A stretch of 64,000 nt of DNA from Gautieria morchelliformis. Lineage: Eukaryota > Basidiomycota > Agaricomycetes > Gomphales > Gomphaceae. Every line of letters starts with the position of its first letter. The stretch's first letter is position 1. The stretch is from positions 372,001-436,000 of the forward strand of contig WHVA01000008.1 in assembly GCA_015179125.1 (NCBI GenBank). The letters are read 5' to 3'. The translations under genes and the position numbers were made by a program. The notes beneath the pieces are model-generated. The model ran no database searches. It had not been told where the DNA came from and saw only the letters and a program-made list of their open reading frames with translations. Of this stretch, positions 49,405 through 61,087 are shown piece by piece.

Positions 49405-51321
49405 AGTTTATCAGTGGCAAGGTACTACAACCAACACTGAGTCCCGAGTTGGAGACAAGGTATATTTGGATGCAAGTGACATCTACACCACATGCCCCTT
49501 GCAGAAGCTTTCCTGCGTCATCTGTGAAGTGTGATAAGGTATAGCATCAGGGTACTATTATGATGGCAACGATGTGTCATGATTCGTTTATTCTACGAAT
49601 CATCCCTCAGCACAAGGCGAATGACTTCCCGAACCAGCGAACGACTTCCTGAACCAGCAAATATCTTGCCAAAATATTCATCGCCATACTGCTTTCGCAT
49701 TCGCTATTTGCATCATTCCTGCCAGCACGCCAGACCCACATGCTGAGGACGCATTCGGATAGTGTCAGTTGCAGCCTCCATGCAGGTTGGACTCAATGGG
49801 ACTCGCACCACTGCAGGGCAGGACGAATTAGCTTCGCTGAAGTTTTCACTACACAGTTGTCATGACCCATTCATTTCTTGTATCCAGCTATCCCTGTTTT
49901 CCCTTTCACCACCACTCTTCCATGTTCGCTCGACTTCGCTCCATTCAATCCTTGCTCCATTCACTATTCGCCACATTCATCAAATGACCATTCGCTACTT
50001 GCATCGTTCGCCAGCAGGCACGCCATCAAACACGATCGACATCCTTTACCCGGATTGATGGTTCATCACTGGTCCCATCATCTTCTCAACTCAACCCCTT
50101 TGGGTGTACCTATGTCCAGAATGCATTCGCGGGGCATCCTACCCGTAGGTCATGTGGGACCAACCCAGCAGATGAAGAGTCCGTGCAGGGTGGTGTATAT
50201 GCAGGTCCCAAGGTGTGTTTTCGTACATAGGGGCCTTTGCCTTCTTCCCTCTCCGTCATTTCATATTCGCACCCCTCTTCCATTCTATTGGAAGTCTATT
50301 CCATCTATTATGTATCCTGACCACGCACCCCCATCCAACCCTGACTCCAGACGGCCTCTTTCCTATTCGCTAGCACCATATGAGCATTCGGTATAAGTAG
50401 TCTACATTCACATGTATATTCTCCAGTTTAATTATCATACGTCGTCCATCTTGTGCAAACTTGACCTCGCTGTGATCATCGTCTTGAGCCTCTCCTTGAA
50501 AATTTGTATCTTCAACCAGCCAAGGACTTAGGCATCACTGGTGAGTTCTCATACTTCGTCTTCGTTACCTTAGCCTTGGAGTTATTTTCTGTGCTGTCAG
50601 CGAAGGGCTCCGAAGGAGTGCCTTCGCTGGCGAAAGGATTGTCGCCACTTAGACAACCTTTCCGTGACACCTTGCACGTTACATCGTCAAGTGCCATGGG
50701 CTATTTCGCTATGACTGTAGGTCAGGGCGAATTCCTTTCGAGTAACCCTCTTACTTCTTAAGCCTTACCTCTTCGGTACTGTTCGCTGGGCGATTCGCTA
50801 GATCGCACACGCTATTCGGGAATTCGCCACTAACATGCGATATTAACGCCTATAATCCAATCTTGACACGATGTTCAGTAGTAGAACTTCCCTGTTGTGT
50901 ACATATTCCCTGCACAGTAATGTGGAGGGTCAGACAGAACCCATACCCCCTCTGGCTTCCAACATCCATGGCCTGTCTCCATCCCATCTTCAATGTAGTG
51001 AAGTTACTCCTGGCGCCAGAGGATCCAATTCCAGGTTGGAAGGTTTGTCCGCCACCTCCACTGGAAATCGTGGATGAGGAACATTATGTGGTGGAACACA
51101 TCCTGGACAGCTGGTTCATGCAAGGACAACTCCAATTCCTCATGAAATGGGAAGGATATGGGTATGAGGAGAATTTGTGGATCCCAGAGCAAGATGTCTC
51201 CACTCCAGAAAAACTCCAAGAGGTCTACAGGAGGCACCCTGTTGCCCCTTATTTAATCCATTCACTGCCCTTCCAATCCCTCATGTCCCATGCCTTGAGG
51301 ATGCAGCATGCTAGAGGGTGA
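49405..51321 (+). pseudogene. Gyp-2 integrase tail and chromodomain, heavily decayed
   Basis: The frame at 49424-49512 reads GDKVYLDASDIYTTCP, as in intact Gyp-2 (IRTTRP). After unrelated text and an LTR-E it resumes at about 50917 and at 50991-51321 shows HPIFNVVKLL, VVEHILDSWFMQGQLQF and MKWEGYGYEENLWIPEQD, a chromodomain in which most Arg and several Val, Ser and Pro codons differ from the intact copy by one transition. It ends at the LTR at 51322. Confidence 0.88.
49575..50868. repeat. LTR-E solo repeat in decayed Gyp-2
   Basis: It runs TGTCATGATTCG to CCAATCTTGACA (inverse orientation to 28573-29845) with the perfect duplication CGATG (49570-49574 and 50869-50873). Words TTCGC and GCGAA are frequent throughout. 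Confidence 0.9.
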
Positions 51322-51408
51322 TGTCAGGGGACACCCTGTTTTCCAGTTCTGACACCTTCCCAACTAGTTCCGACACAACCCCGAGTTCTGCTTCCATTTC
51401 CAACTCCA

Positions 51409-52115
51409 TGCACAGGCAGATCCAGGGCGTGGTCCAGCAGCAGACGGGAGTTAAGGTGACCACGAGATGGGTACCGGGTCATGAAGGAATAGAAGGAAAT
51501 GAGAGAGCAGATGAGGAAGCGAAGAAGGCGGCAAGTGGAGAGACCAGCGAGGAGAGAGACATACCGATCAAGTGCTGGGGAACACTACCCGTGAGCAGGG
51601 CAGCTGAGATCCAGAGGCATGAGGCACAGTTGAAGCAGAAAGTGAGGGAAAATTTTGCTAAGTCCCCCGGAGCTATGCGTGCATATGAGATTGACCCTAC
51701 TATGCCGTCGACAGCATTCACGAAGATCATGAAGAGTATGCCGCGCAAACAAGCCAGCCTGCTTGTGCAGCTGAGGACGGGACACATACCATTGAACAAA
51801 TACCTATACAAGATAGGAAAGGCAGGGTCGCCCATGTGCCCAGCGTGCAGAAACACACATGAGACAGTGCAGCATTTCTTGTTCCAGTGCCCGGCATACA
51901 GCGAGCAGAGGAAGAGGATGGAGAGGAAGCTGGGAAGGGGTGCAAAATCTATAAGGTCACTATTAGGAGGACACAAGGCCCTGCAATATCTATTCGGGTA
52001 CATACAAGATACGAAGAGGTTTGAGAAACAGTACAGAGACGTCTCTCTCCCGCAGGTGAAGGAGGACAAAAGGAAAAGAGGAGGTAGAAGGTGGCGTGAA
52101 GAGAGGAGACAATAG
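51409..52115 (+). pseudogene. LINE ORF2 C-terminus: RNase H and zinc finger
   Basis: The open frame reads TTRWVPGHEGIEGNERADEE, the RNase H C-terminal signature with the catalytic His/Asp region, then LVQLRTGHIPLNKYLYKIG and the Cys/His finger CPACRNTHETVQHFLFQCPAY, ending in a basic KRKRGGRRWREERRQ tail and TAG. This is the last quarter of ORF2 in fungal LINEs that carry RNase H (Tad/I-like groups). Reverse transcriptase and endonuclease are absent owing to 5' truncation. The frame is free of stops, so the insertion is not very old. Confidence 0.9.
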
Positions 52116-53007
52116 CCGCACACCTCGCCCACAAAGGCACGGACTCGCTCGGGGCCATGCCTGTGAAGGACTAAGAGTGGTTGATAGTAGGTTGAATAGT
52201 GATTAGGATTCAGACTTCTATTCGAAGTCGAATCGAGTAGAATTATAGAGACGAAGATTTAGGGAGAACACAATGTGTGTATCTCCTTCAGCAATAACTA
52301 TGCAGTACTTGTGCGTCACAAAATACCAATATGGCTCAAAGTGAGTTCTGATTGACTAGGGAATTTGGATATACAAGCTAAGCTATTTATCTAGCTACGA
52401 GGTGTGCTGCGGTGCGAAGAGCAGAGGGGAGATGTGTGGTTCAACTCTAATGTCTGGACTCGGGGGTACGGTGGTCCGGAGGCACCGGTAACTAAGAGGA
52501 TAGTCTATCGAATGGGGGGGAATGTAGGTAGTCATACATATCAGAAACATGGGTTGTGGTTAGAAGGAAAGAAGGAAACATGGAAGGAATGTATGCAAGT
52601 GGTAAAACGTCTGATCGCTCCGTGGATCAGCATGCCTCAGACTCGCGCATCGTCTCGGGTTGGGATGGATCCACGGGTATTGGATCAGGCTCATGCCTGC
52701 GGGGCGATGGAATTGTCGAGGTGTGTCGTGCGGACATGTGTGGGCTCAGGTGGGCTTGGTTTATTCATGTGGGAGTGAGTAGGCGGTGTGGGATAGGGTA
52801 TATGCGGTGATGGGATATTTCGTCTGGGTGTGTAGTGGCAGTTATGAGCTTACTAGCACCCTTTTATGACAATGCCACTCGAGCATAAGCAGAGAAAGAG
52901 ATCTAAAGGAGAGAGGGAGGAAATATGAGGAAGAATATGTATATGCCGTCTTACATAGGGCGCTGCCCCAAAAGACGTAAAATGGAAAGAAAAAAAAAAA
53001 AAAAGCA
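51409..53007 (+). mobile_element. 5'-truncated LINE with poly(A)
   Basis: The insert begins inside ORF2 and ends in an A-run (52990-53004). A 13-bp duplication ATTTCCAACTCCA flanks it (51396-51408 and 53008-53020). 5' truncation, A-tail and long target duplication are the signs of target-primed reverse transcription. A 3' region of nearly 0.9 kb after ORF2 (52116-52989) has only short spurious ORFs. Confidence 0.9.
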
Positions 53008-53347
53008 ATTTCCAACTCCACATTTGGAAATGGTTCTGCTTCTGGGTGAACTTCTGCCAGTTCTGTTTGCTTCACCAATTCCACTCCATTCTCTGACTTC
53101 TGCTTCTGGAACATTGTCGGAAGTCAAGCAACTTATGTAGTATGCAGCATCAAGGGTCAATCAAGGGTCAGGAGGTCAGGGAAATGCAGGGTTGATGGCA
53201 AGTGCCAAGTGTTGGCCCTGGCTGTGAACTAGCATTGTATAATCCAGGCTCACTGGCATTGGGAGTCCTTAGACTTTTCTCTTTGGATTTCCCCTTGTCA
53301 GTTGTGTGGTAGTGTGATCTCCACAGCTAGCTAGGGTTGCCCTTACA

Positions 53348-53706
53348 AGCCCTCTGTGCATGACATCACCTCAATATCTTGATCATATGCAGTGAGCACA
53401 GCCAGATGAAGAGGCAAACAAAGTAGGAATGGGAACAGGTAAATGCGATGATGATGACATGGCCAAGGGCCATGTTGGAGCTGAAGGAGCGGGTGGGATG
53501 AGGTGTGGGATAGCAGGGAGCATTTCATTGAGCCTCTCCAAAGACTCCAGGTCATTGTCCACAGCTGCACTGGTCATTTCTCCAAGCTGGTCACAATCAG
53601 ATGGGTTGTGAAAGATGAGGGGCAGTGGCCTGCCAGGAGGAAGCTTTGAACATTAACCCTCCAATGTCAGCACACATGGAAAAATAAAATTAAAAAGGTC
53701 ATACAC
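53348..53706 (-). repeat. R3, copy 2
   Basis: The inverse of 44467-44879, starting at AGCCCTCTGTGCATG directly after the Gyp-2 LTR end. It ends near 53706, where Gyp-1 LTR sequence begins. Confidence 0.7.
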
Positions 53707-53708
53707 CT

Positions 53709-53763
53709 GCCTCAGGTTTCGTCTCCAACCTCAGTCAACCTTACAACGGATCGTATAGTAACA
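53709..53763 (+). repeat. Gyp-1 5' LTR, last 55 bp
   Basis: CTGCCTCAGG... to GTATAGTAACA matches the element-sense end of the Gyp-1 LTR. It is followed by GT and the 12-nt primer site ATTTTCAGACTG (53766-53777), just as in the complete copy. The rest of the LTR is missing at the R3 junction. Confidence 0.8.
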
Positions 53764-53807
53764 GTATTTTCAGACTGCTTACACCCTACATATCCCTGTT
53801 CTTCACT

Positions 53808-54449
53808 ATGTCCATGATAACTCACTCTCGCACCCTTCGGGGTATATCAGAACAACGACGTTTCTCGGAAGCCCCCGACGATTCACCACCGTCCCCGGGG
53901 ATACCCCTCGCAGACCCCGCCAAGCCTAGTAACAAAGGCAAAAGTAGGGCTAACCCCGGTGATCCTTCAGGTGATCCAGGAGATGGCTCTGGAGGCTCCA
54001 ACAATGATCGCGACCTCCCCAACCTCCCACCCGAGGACCTCGGTGACCTCGAGGACAATGAGCTTATGCGTCGAGTGTTCATCAAACTCGCGAAACCTCG
54101 CGAGTCCGAAGCACGAGCCAAGGTCAAGGAACCGGATAGTTATGACGGTACTGACCAGACCAAGCTTCGCACCTTCTTCCTTCAATGCGTGCTCAACTTC
54201 CGAGATCGTCCCGCAGCGTTTAAGACTGGGGCCTCGAAGGTGCAGTATGCTATTTCTTACCTGTCCAGCTCAGCTTTACAGTATTTCGAGCCGGCGATCC
54301 TCGGCGAAGTCCAACCCAAGCCAGATTGGCTCAAGGACTGGGACAGCTTCAAGGCCGAGCTCGAGCTCAACTTCGGCCCATATGACAACGCTGCCCAAGC
54401 CGAGATTGACCTCGAGAAGATCGTTATGAAAGAGCACCACAAGGCCGGC
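53808..54449 (+). pseudogene. Gyp-1 gag, N-terminal fragment
   Basis: From ATG 53808 it reads MSMITHSRTLRGISEQRRF and continues open through LMRRVFIKLAKPRESEA, FFLQCVLNFRDRPAAF (here Arg where the other copy has TGA) and LELNFGPYDNAAQAEIDL to EHHKAG, where unrelated sequence joins at about 54449. It is a truncated copy, useful as the reference for the stop codons of the Gyp-1 at 16277-35366. Confidence 0.92.
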
Positions 54450-55427
54450 AATTGCGTGTCAATGCCCATCGTGTCCGTCTCAGTGCTTTCACACGGAATA
54501 GGTCTCTTGCCGACCCAGGGTCCCAGCCACATGAGGCTCAAGGCGTGGCTGTCCTCAGAATCTGTGATGCCATTTGACTCTGACGCATCACGTAGGCCCA
54601 CTGGTCAGTTTGGTCTTGAGGGACACCTCATGTGTCCCTACCGAGAACTTGTTATCAGTAGCCGGCCAGGCAGCCAGCGTCATGAAAGGGCGGGGGGTGG
54701 TCACCTATCGGGGGGACAACACTGGAAGTGGAGACTGGAAGTGTCTCACCCACCCATCTAACAGCAAATGCGTGCACATAACACATGCGCAGGGCCACCT
54801 CCAAAAGCTAGCCACACAGGGATGTGAGGGCATGCCGTATGATGGCCTTTTTTTTTTTTCTCATCAGTTTATTCGACCGCAGGCTGCATGCCTATGATGG
54901 TCGTTACACGGTTTCTACCTACAGTGAGCGTGGGCCTTTCCCCTCTCTCCCTGGGTCTCCCAGCTCCCTGCATCCTCGCACCGACGACTGCACTGACGAC
55001 GGGTCCCCCCCCCCCGCCGGCCCATCTCCCCTGGAGATGTTTGTCATCGCATGCTATTGGTGAGGTGTGCTGAGCTGAGCTGAGGTATGGTCTCTCTCCT
55101 GTTTGTTGGTATCGTTTAGGTGGGTCTAGCAGTGTAAGTGCTCGGCCGCTGAGGTGGGCTGGCACGACAAGTAGGAGTGTCGCAGTCATAGGTAGATGGG
55201 GCTTCGTCCGGTGGGCTTGGATGGTCTCCAGGTGTCGTCCGGGGGTCGTCCTCCTTCGTCCCACTGTGCTGAGTCCGGCATTTGTCGATGTGCGAGTCCT
55301 GGATGTGAATTTCAGGTTCTAGTATGTGGTTTGTGGTTTATGGTATATGGCTTGTGTACATAGGCGTGGAACGGGGTGGTTATAGTGGGCATGGGGTGTG
55401 GTGTAGTGTACTTGGTGCGTCTCACTT
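54450..55427. other. Unassigned, possible captured DNA
   Basis: GC-rich sequence with a T-run at 54849-54860 that could be the tail of a minus-strand retrosequence. ORFs here (for example 54574-54897) have no recognisable domains and change frame often. Confidence 0.4.
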
Positions 55428-56425
55428 TTGAGGCTTGTCCGTATTGCTTACCTGTGTATGATGGCCTTGCGGCCCCTGGCGCCACTACAGGTGAGTGGAT
55501 TGGGGGCACGTTACCAACTCACCCGACTAACCATTGGCGCCAGGATTGTAGAGTCTCCGGACCTGGGACTGCCCCCTACCGACCCAATGGTGCCACCTGC
55601 CGGGCCCAGCGTCCTGCATGAGTTGTCAGTGTCCTACCAGCCTGTGCCCCTGCCACTGTGGGCCCACCTACCAGAGGACACTGCCGAAGAAGCATTCTCG
55701 GGTGCGCACGAGAGACCGCCTGCCACATTGTGCCTTGGGACCAGCGCTAGGTGTGCCTGGCACCCTGAGTACGACTTGGTGCTGGGTAAGGTCCTTGCCA
55801 CCGCACAAGAGGCATACATCACCGGGAACAGGAGAAGGCCAGGTGAATGGTGATCCTACCAGCCCCATCCGTTTCATTGCCCCTGCCGGCAATGACAGTT
55901 GCCAATCATTACCTGGGGGAAGGGGAGCGGCTGCCACACAGAGATCCCCCTTTCACTGTAACAGGTCGCTTCCTGCAGCCCATGGGTAAAAGGCCGCCAC
56001 CCCATGCACAGTGGTTCTGAACCACTGCGACATGAATGAGCAGAGGTTCAAGGACCTCCTCAAGAAGGCAAAGAACATGCACCAGGGCAAGCGCACATGC
56101 GACATGACTGTCTGTTCAAGCGTGTATGGGACGAGGCCCAAGTCCGCAACCCCGACGAGGGTTGCTTCATTGTCAGCCCAGGCACAGCGGCCGACATCTG
56201 TGAGGTCCTCAAGGGTTGGCTCAACAACCCTGAAGGGATTCCCCAGCGATACATGAAGAATCAGATGGCACACTAAACATCCATGATGTGGATGTCTGGA
56301 TGTGGCTGAGAGCACTGGCCCCGAAGAACAGCAGGCCGCCATCCCCTCTCAGGCCATCGCTGGACGAGGTATTCACCATGACAGGGCAGTGGTGGGGGCT
56401 CATGAACCCCTCTGAGGTTTGAGTC
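55428..56425 (+). pseudogene. Unrecognised broken ORF
   Basis: The ORF 55428-55853 reads an acidic-aromatic protein (LPLWAHLPEDTAEEAF, CAWHPEYDLVLGKVLAT, AQEAYITGN). After a gap another frame carries VWDEAQVRNPDEGCFIVS, AADICEVLKGWLNNPEGIP and, after a one-base shift near 56274, DVDVWMWLRALAPKN and MTGQWWGLMNPSEV. Tryptophan-rich, well-formed segments suggest real ancestral coding. I do not recognise the family; a transposon protein or captured gene are both possible. It ends about 35 bp before the Gyp-3 LTR. Confidence 0.4.
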
Positions 56426-56460
56426 CCATTGGGTGACACCCCCCAAGCATCATGTAATCT

Positions 56461-57108
56461 TGTTACAACCATTCATTTCCGACTTCTGACCTTCAGTTCC
56501 GCAACACTTTCCGCCCCTCCGATATTTCCGACATCCCACCCCTTGTTCATTTCCCTTGTTCTTTCAACTCTATTACTTGGACCCACCGTACCCACCTCAC
56601 CGTTCATCAAGACCATATGTCCGGCCCTCCTTGTGTTTCGTTGTCAAGACATGTTTTCCTGACCCCTTGTTCTTTGCCATTGTTCTACCTTACCCTGAAC
56701 CCCCCTTGTAGTCCTGTTGTTCCCAATTAGTTAGTTCCCATGCATTGTCTACTCGACTTCCGCTTCCCCCAGAATTTGCTTAGTACTACCCCATTACCTG
56801 TTGTCTCAGCTCTTTGTATAAAAGCCTGTCATGTATGTCTGTTATTCTGCAATCAGATAATCACCTTCGATACTTGATTTCCTTCGCTCCATCTCCTGTT
56901 CTTAGCACAGCGAGTCTAGCAAGACCTCAGTCTCTCCGCCTTCCGCCTCAGTTCCGACTCAAGTTCCTACCAACCTCTAGTTCAGTACATTCCGACTTCC
57001 GACTCATTTCTGAAATACTTAGGACGATAGTTCATTGGGGGCGCAACCTACAAGTTGAAGCCGCTGTCCTTTCCAGTTCCGACTTAGCGGAAATCTCGAT
57101 ACGTAACA
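56461..57108 (+). repeat. Gyp-3 5' LTR
   Basis: It runs TGTTACAACCATTC to CTCGATACGTAACA, 648 bp, and is the reference for the solo copies at 10319 and 40103. TATAAAA lies at 56817-56823. Confidence 0.95.
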
Positions 57109-57121
57109 GTATTATCTGATT
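56817..57121 (+). promoter_or_regulatory. Gyp-3 TATA, predicted start and self-priming site
   Basis: TATAAAA (56817-56823) is followed 34 nt on by AATCAGATAAT (56851-56861). Two bases after the LTR lies its exact 11-nt complement ATTATCTGATT (57111-57121). This is the third family in the window with the same spacing. Confidence 0.75.
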
Positions 57122-57141
57122 CCCACCCGATAACTATCGCT

Positions 57142-58597
57142 ATGCCTCCTCGTACCACAGCTACTTCAGCTCGAGTAGGAGCTGTCGAAGCTCTCTCTTA
57201 TTTTGGCAGTCTTAGATCCGCAGCACCAAGGCACGCGGAACCCTCCGGCAGCTCTCGTGCTGACGATGAGCTCTCCAATGCTTTTCCGCAACGATTCGAA
57301 GAAGTTTCCGACGCTAATCCTGACGACAATCCCGACTATGACGGAAACTTGACGAGTAGCAGCGGCGAACAAACAGCAGCGTCATTCCGACGCCCAGCTC
57401 CACCACCACCACCTCCACCACCACCACCTCCACCACCACCACCTCCACCAGGACCACCTCCAGGCGGCCCTCATGGCGGCCCACCCGGAGGTCCCCCAGG
57501 CGGTCCTCGGTGGCCCTCCACCTCCAATTCCACCTCAGATTCCCGCCAACCCAGTTCCGCCCGCACCAGTTCCGGATCTTGCACAAGCTATCGCCATGCT
57601 AGCCGGACAACTTCAGTGCCCAGCCCAAGCGCCACCACGCCCCAAGACAAAGGTCCACAAACCAGATCAGTTCGACGGTTCCGACCACAAGAAGCTCCAG
57701 CCATTTCTGGTCCAGCTTCAACTCAATTTCCGTGATCATCCCGACGCCTTTGCCAACGACGAACGGAAGGTCAATTATGCCCTTTCCTATCTCCGAGGCA
57801 CGGCTCTCGACTATTTCGAACCTGCCCTCATGGATCCGTTCGCTCTCGTCGACTGGGCGGACGATTACCACAACTTCGTTTCTGAACTCCGCAGCAACTT
57901 CGGACCATTTGACATGGAAGCCGATGCGGAAAATGAACTCGATAAGCTTCATATGAAAGACACTCATAAGATAGCTAAATATATCGTCACATTCCAGCAG
58001 CTCGCTCCTCGAGTCCAATGGGGAGAAGCTGCACTCCGACGCCAATTCTTCATGGGCTTGCCATCCCGGATCAAGGATGAAATTGCCCGCGTTGGAAAAC
58101 CCGCCACCCTTACCGACCTTCGCAACCTTGCCCAATCCATCGATTCGTGCTACTGGGAAAGACATTCCGAGATAGCTCGCGAAACTTCTGCCCAGAGCAA
58201 GAACGACAAGTCTTCCGACAAGAAGTCTGACAAAGACAAGAAGAAGACTAATTCTGGAAACAACAACTCCAGAAACAACAACAACAACAGTTCCGGATCC
58301 AACTCCGGCAACCAGAACAACAACTCCACCCCTCGCAATAACCAGGCCTCTGGTTCCAACACCAACGCCCGGAAGAGCACTCCGGACCTTTCTGACAAAC
58401 TTGGGAAGGACGGAAAACTAACCCCTGTAGAACGCCAGCGCCGCATGGACAACAACCTTTGCCTTTTCTGCGGCAAAGGCGGTATCGTCGCTCGCGATTG
58501 CACCCGAGCTTCCGCTTCTGCTGCTAAGGCCAAGGGCCGTGCGGCGAAGACGGAAGAGAAATCCGAAGCGGCTCCCGCTACGGATGCAAAAAAATAG
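57142..58597 (+). pseudogene. Gyp-3 gag with a frameshift at the proline tract
   Basis: ORF 57142-57735 starts MPPRTTATSARVGAVEALSY and enters a CCA/CCT proline tract (about 57395-57455). The real chain then continues in another frame, 57473-58597: KVHKPDQFDGSDHKKL, LQLNFRDHPDAFANDE, ALDYFEPALMDPFAL, an Asn/Ser-rich linker, and a knuckle CLFCGKGGIVARDC in which the His ligand is Ile. Slippage in the proline-codon repeat probably caused the frameshift. It ends TDAKK and TAG, like the Gyp-1 gag. Confidence 0.9.
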
Positions 58598-58650
58598 TCA
58601 GCAGTCCTCCGGCCTCCCCACGAGCTGAGGGCTGTGTTGACCCCATTCGT

Positions 58651-59877
58651 GTGACAAACAAGGTTAAACTCAACGCATCCGCTCTTTCGTCCTCCGACTC
58701 CCTCTCTGTACCGCTCACGTCCGACACAATTTCCGCACCCCCATTCACAGCATTGATCGACTCCGGTTCGACTCATTGTTTCCTCGATTCCAACTTTGTT
58801 TTGAAACATAAACTTCCGACCCGCAACATTCTGACTATTCTGCTCCGCCTTTTCGACGGGTCGTCTAACACGGCAATTTCCCAAGTCGTGGACCTGTCTA
58901 TCCATTTTGCTACTGGGGACAACCATGAAGTTACGTTTTACGTTACTCCGCTAGATGCTAGCTGTTCCGTTGTACTAGGACACAATTGGCTCACCCGCTA
59001 TAATCCGTCGATTAACTGGGCATTGGGTCAAATACAGTTCCGTACCCCGGATCAACTTCCGTCTATTCCGACATCGTCCGCAAAGATGGCTCAGGCCTCT
59101 TCTGCAACTCCGCTCGTGGATTCAGTTCCGCACTCCGGTCCCGCTTTAGCACCTCCGTCTCTCGAAGCTCCTTGAATTGCGCTCGTCTCCACCACCGCTT
59201 TCCGTGTATTGCAACGGCAAGAGGATACGACTGTTTTCCAGCTTCACCTCTCCGATTCGGCTTCAGTCAAGGCTCGTTCCGCCTCGACTTCCGCTCCGGT
59301 CGACATGAGCTCAGTTCCGGAAGAATATCGTGACTTCCCGGACGTGTTCAATAAGGCCAAAGCCGACAAACCTGCTGAACATCGACCTTACGACTTGAAG
59401 ATAGATTTGGAAGAAGGAGCATCTCCACCCCTTGGACTGATCTACTCTCTTTCGCAAAGTGAACTCCAAATTCTCCGCGAGTTCGTTGATGAACACCTCA
59501 ACATGGACTTCATCCGCCCTTCGCTGTCTCCGCACGGTGCTCCAGTCCTTTTCGTCAAGAAGAAGGATGGATCTCTCCGCCTCTGCCTCTATTTCCGCAG
59601 ACTCAACGCCCTCACTAAGAAGGACAAATATCCGCTTCCGCGTATTTCTGACCTACTCGACACTCCCCGCAGGGTGAAGATCTACACCAAAATCGACCTC
59701 CGGCACGCTTATCACCTTGTCCGCATCCGGGAAGGTGACGAATGGAAAACCACTTTCCGCACCCACTATGGTGATTTTGAGTGGGTTGTCATGCCTTTCG
59801 GTCTAACCAATGCTCCCGCCGCTTTTCAGCGATTCATGAACGACGTATTTCCGACCTCCTCGACGTATGCATCCTAG
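58651..59877 (+). pseudogene. Gyp-3 protease and RT, N-terminal half
   Basis: The first ORF (58651-59175) holds the protease with TALIDSGSTHCFLDSN (DSG), LLRLFDGSSNTAISQ and SVVLGHNWLTRYNPSINW, then a TGA at 59173-59175. The same frame continues at 59209 with [28 protein letters not shown] and [17 protein letters not shown]. It loses frame at MNDVF (about 59850), where one base appears to be deleted. Confidence 0.92.
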
Positions 59878-61055
59878 TCTACATTGACGACATCCTCATC
59901 TATTCCGACACACCGGAAAAACATCGGGAACATGTCCGCGAAGTACTCCGCCATCTCCGCAAACACTATCTCTACGCAAAAGCAGAGAAATGCAAATGGC
60001 ATCGTGACACGGTCGAATACCTCGGCTACATCCTCTCTCCAACAGGTCTTACCATGGCAGAGGACAAAGTCAAGGCAATTCAAGAATGGCCGGAACCCCG
60101 ACGTGTTAAGGATGTGCAGTCTTTCCTTGGCTTCGCCAATTTTTACCAACGTTTCATTTATAACTTTTCCGACATTACTGTTCTGCTCATGCGTCTCACC
60201 AGGAAGGGTGCCCCATGGAATTTCACTCCGGAATGCCGTTCCGCATTTGAAGCCCTCAAATCGGCCTTCACTACAGCTCCCATACTCGGTTTCTGGATTC
60301 CTGATGCCCAACTTGTACTCGAAACCGACGCTTCCGACAATGCGCTAGCAGCCATTCTTTCCATCATTTCCCCCGACGACGGAGAAATTCACCCGATCGC
60401 TTTTCATTCCCGCACCTTTTCCGCCCCGGAACTCAACTACGACGTCCACGATAAGGAACTACTTGCGATTTTCGAAGCCTTCAAAATCTGGAGACACTAC
60501 CTCGAAGGCCCAACTTATCTGATCGACGTTGTAATGGATCATAAGAACCTTGAGTATTTTGCAACTACTAAGATTTTGACTCGCCGTCAAGTCCGCTGGT
60601 CTGAATATCTCTCACAGTTCAACATGGTGATCCGTTTCCGCCCCGAAAGCTCGGAGCAAAACCCGACGCACTCACTAGGCGTTGGGACGTCTACCCAAAA
60701 GAGGGAAGTAGCGACTATGCCAGCGTTAATCCGCACAACTTCCGCCCAGTATTCTCGACTGAGCAACTGGCATTGTCCCTGCGTGCCACAGCATTGCAGT
60801 TTCCACTACTCCGCGCCTCAATTATTATGGACACCGAGTCTCTCCATTCCGACATCCGTTCCGACCCCATCTCCACAACCCACCTCGATGACCCCACCAG
60901 TCCTTGATGGTCCCTTGATTCCGACGGATTTCTCCGGTACAAGTCCCGGATTTACGTTCCAGATACCAACGATCTACGACTTTGCGTACTCCAGCAAAGC
61001 CATGATCATCCGCTCTCAGGACACCAAGGCCATAACAAAACCCTCGACATAATCT
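59850..61055 (+). pseudogene. Gyp-3 RT C-terminal half and RNase H
   Basis: After the frameshift the frame gives [18 protein letters not shown] (catalytic YIDD), LGYILSPTGLTMAEDK, VKDVQSFLGFANFYQRF, then RNase H with VLETDASDNALAAIL, HDKELLAIFEAFKIW and MDHKNLEYFATTK. Near 60640 it shifts again. The integrase lead-in reads in another frame and contains a TGA near 60905, where Gyp-1 has DPRW. Confidence 0.92.
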
Positions 61056-61087
61056 GACATACCTATACTTGGCCTCTCCTCCGCACG

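Larger units (their letters stand above)
51322..53347 (+). repeat. Gyp-2 3' LTR split by a LINE
   Basis: It starts TGTCAGGGGACACC at 51322, breaks at 51408 and resumes at 53008, finishing GGTTGCCCTTACA at 53347. The two parts join at the repeated ATTTCCAACTCCA. R3 follows at 53348. Confidence 0.88.

Noticed and set aside
54840..54865. Poly(T) as the tail of an annotated minus-strand LINE
   Set aside because: A T-run alone is not enough: no LINE domains or target duplication could be found around it.
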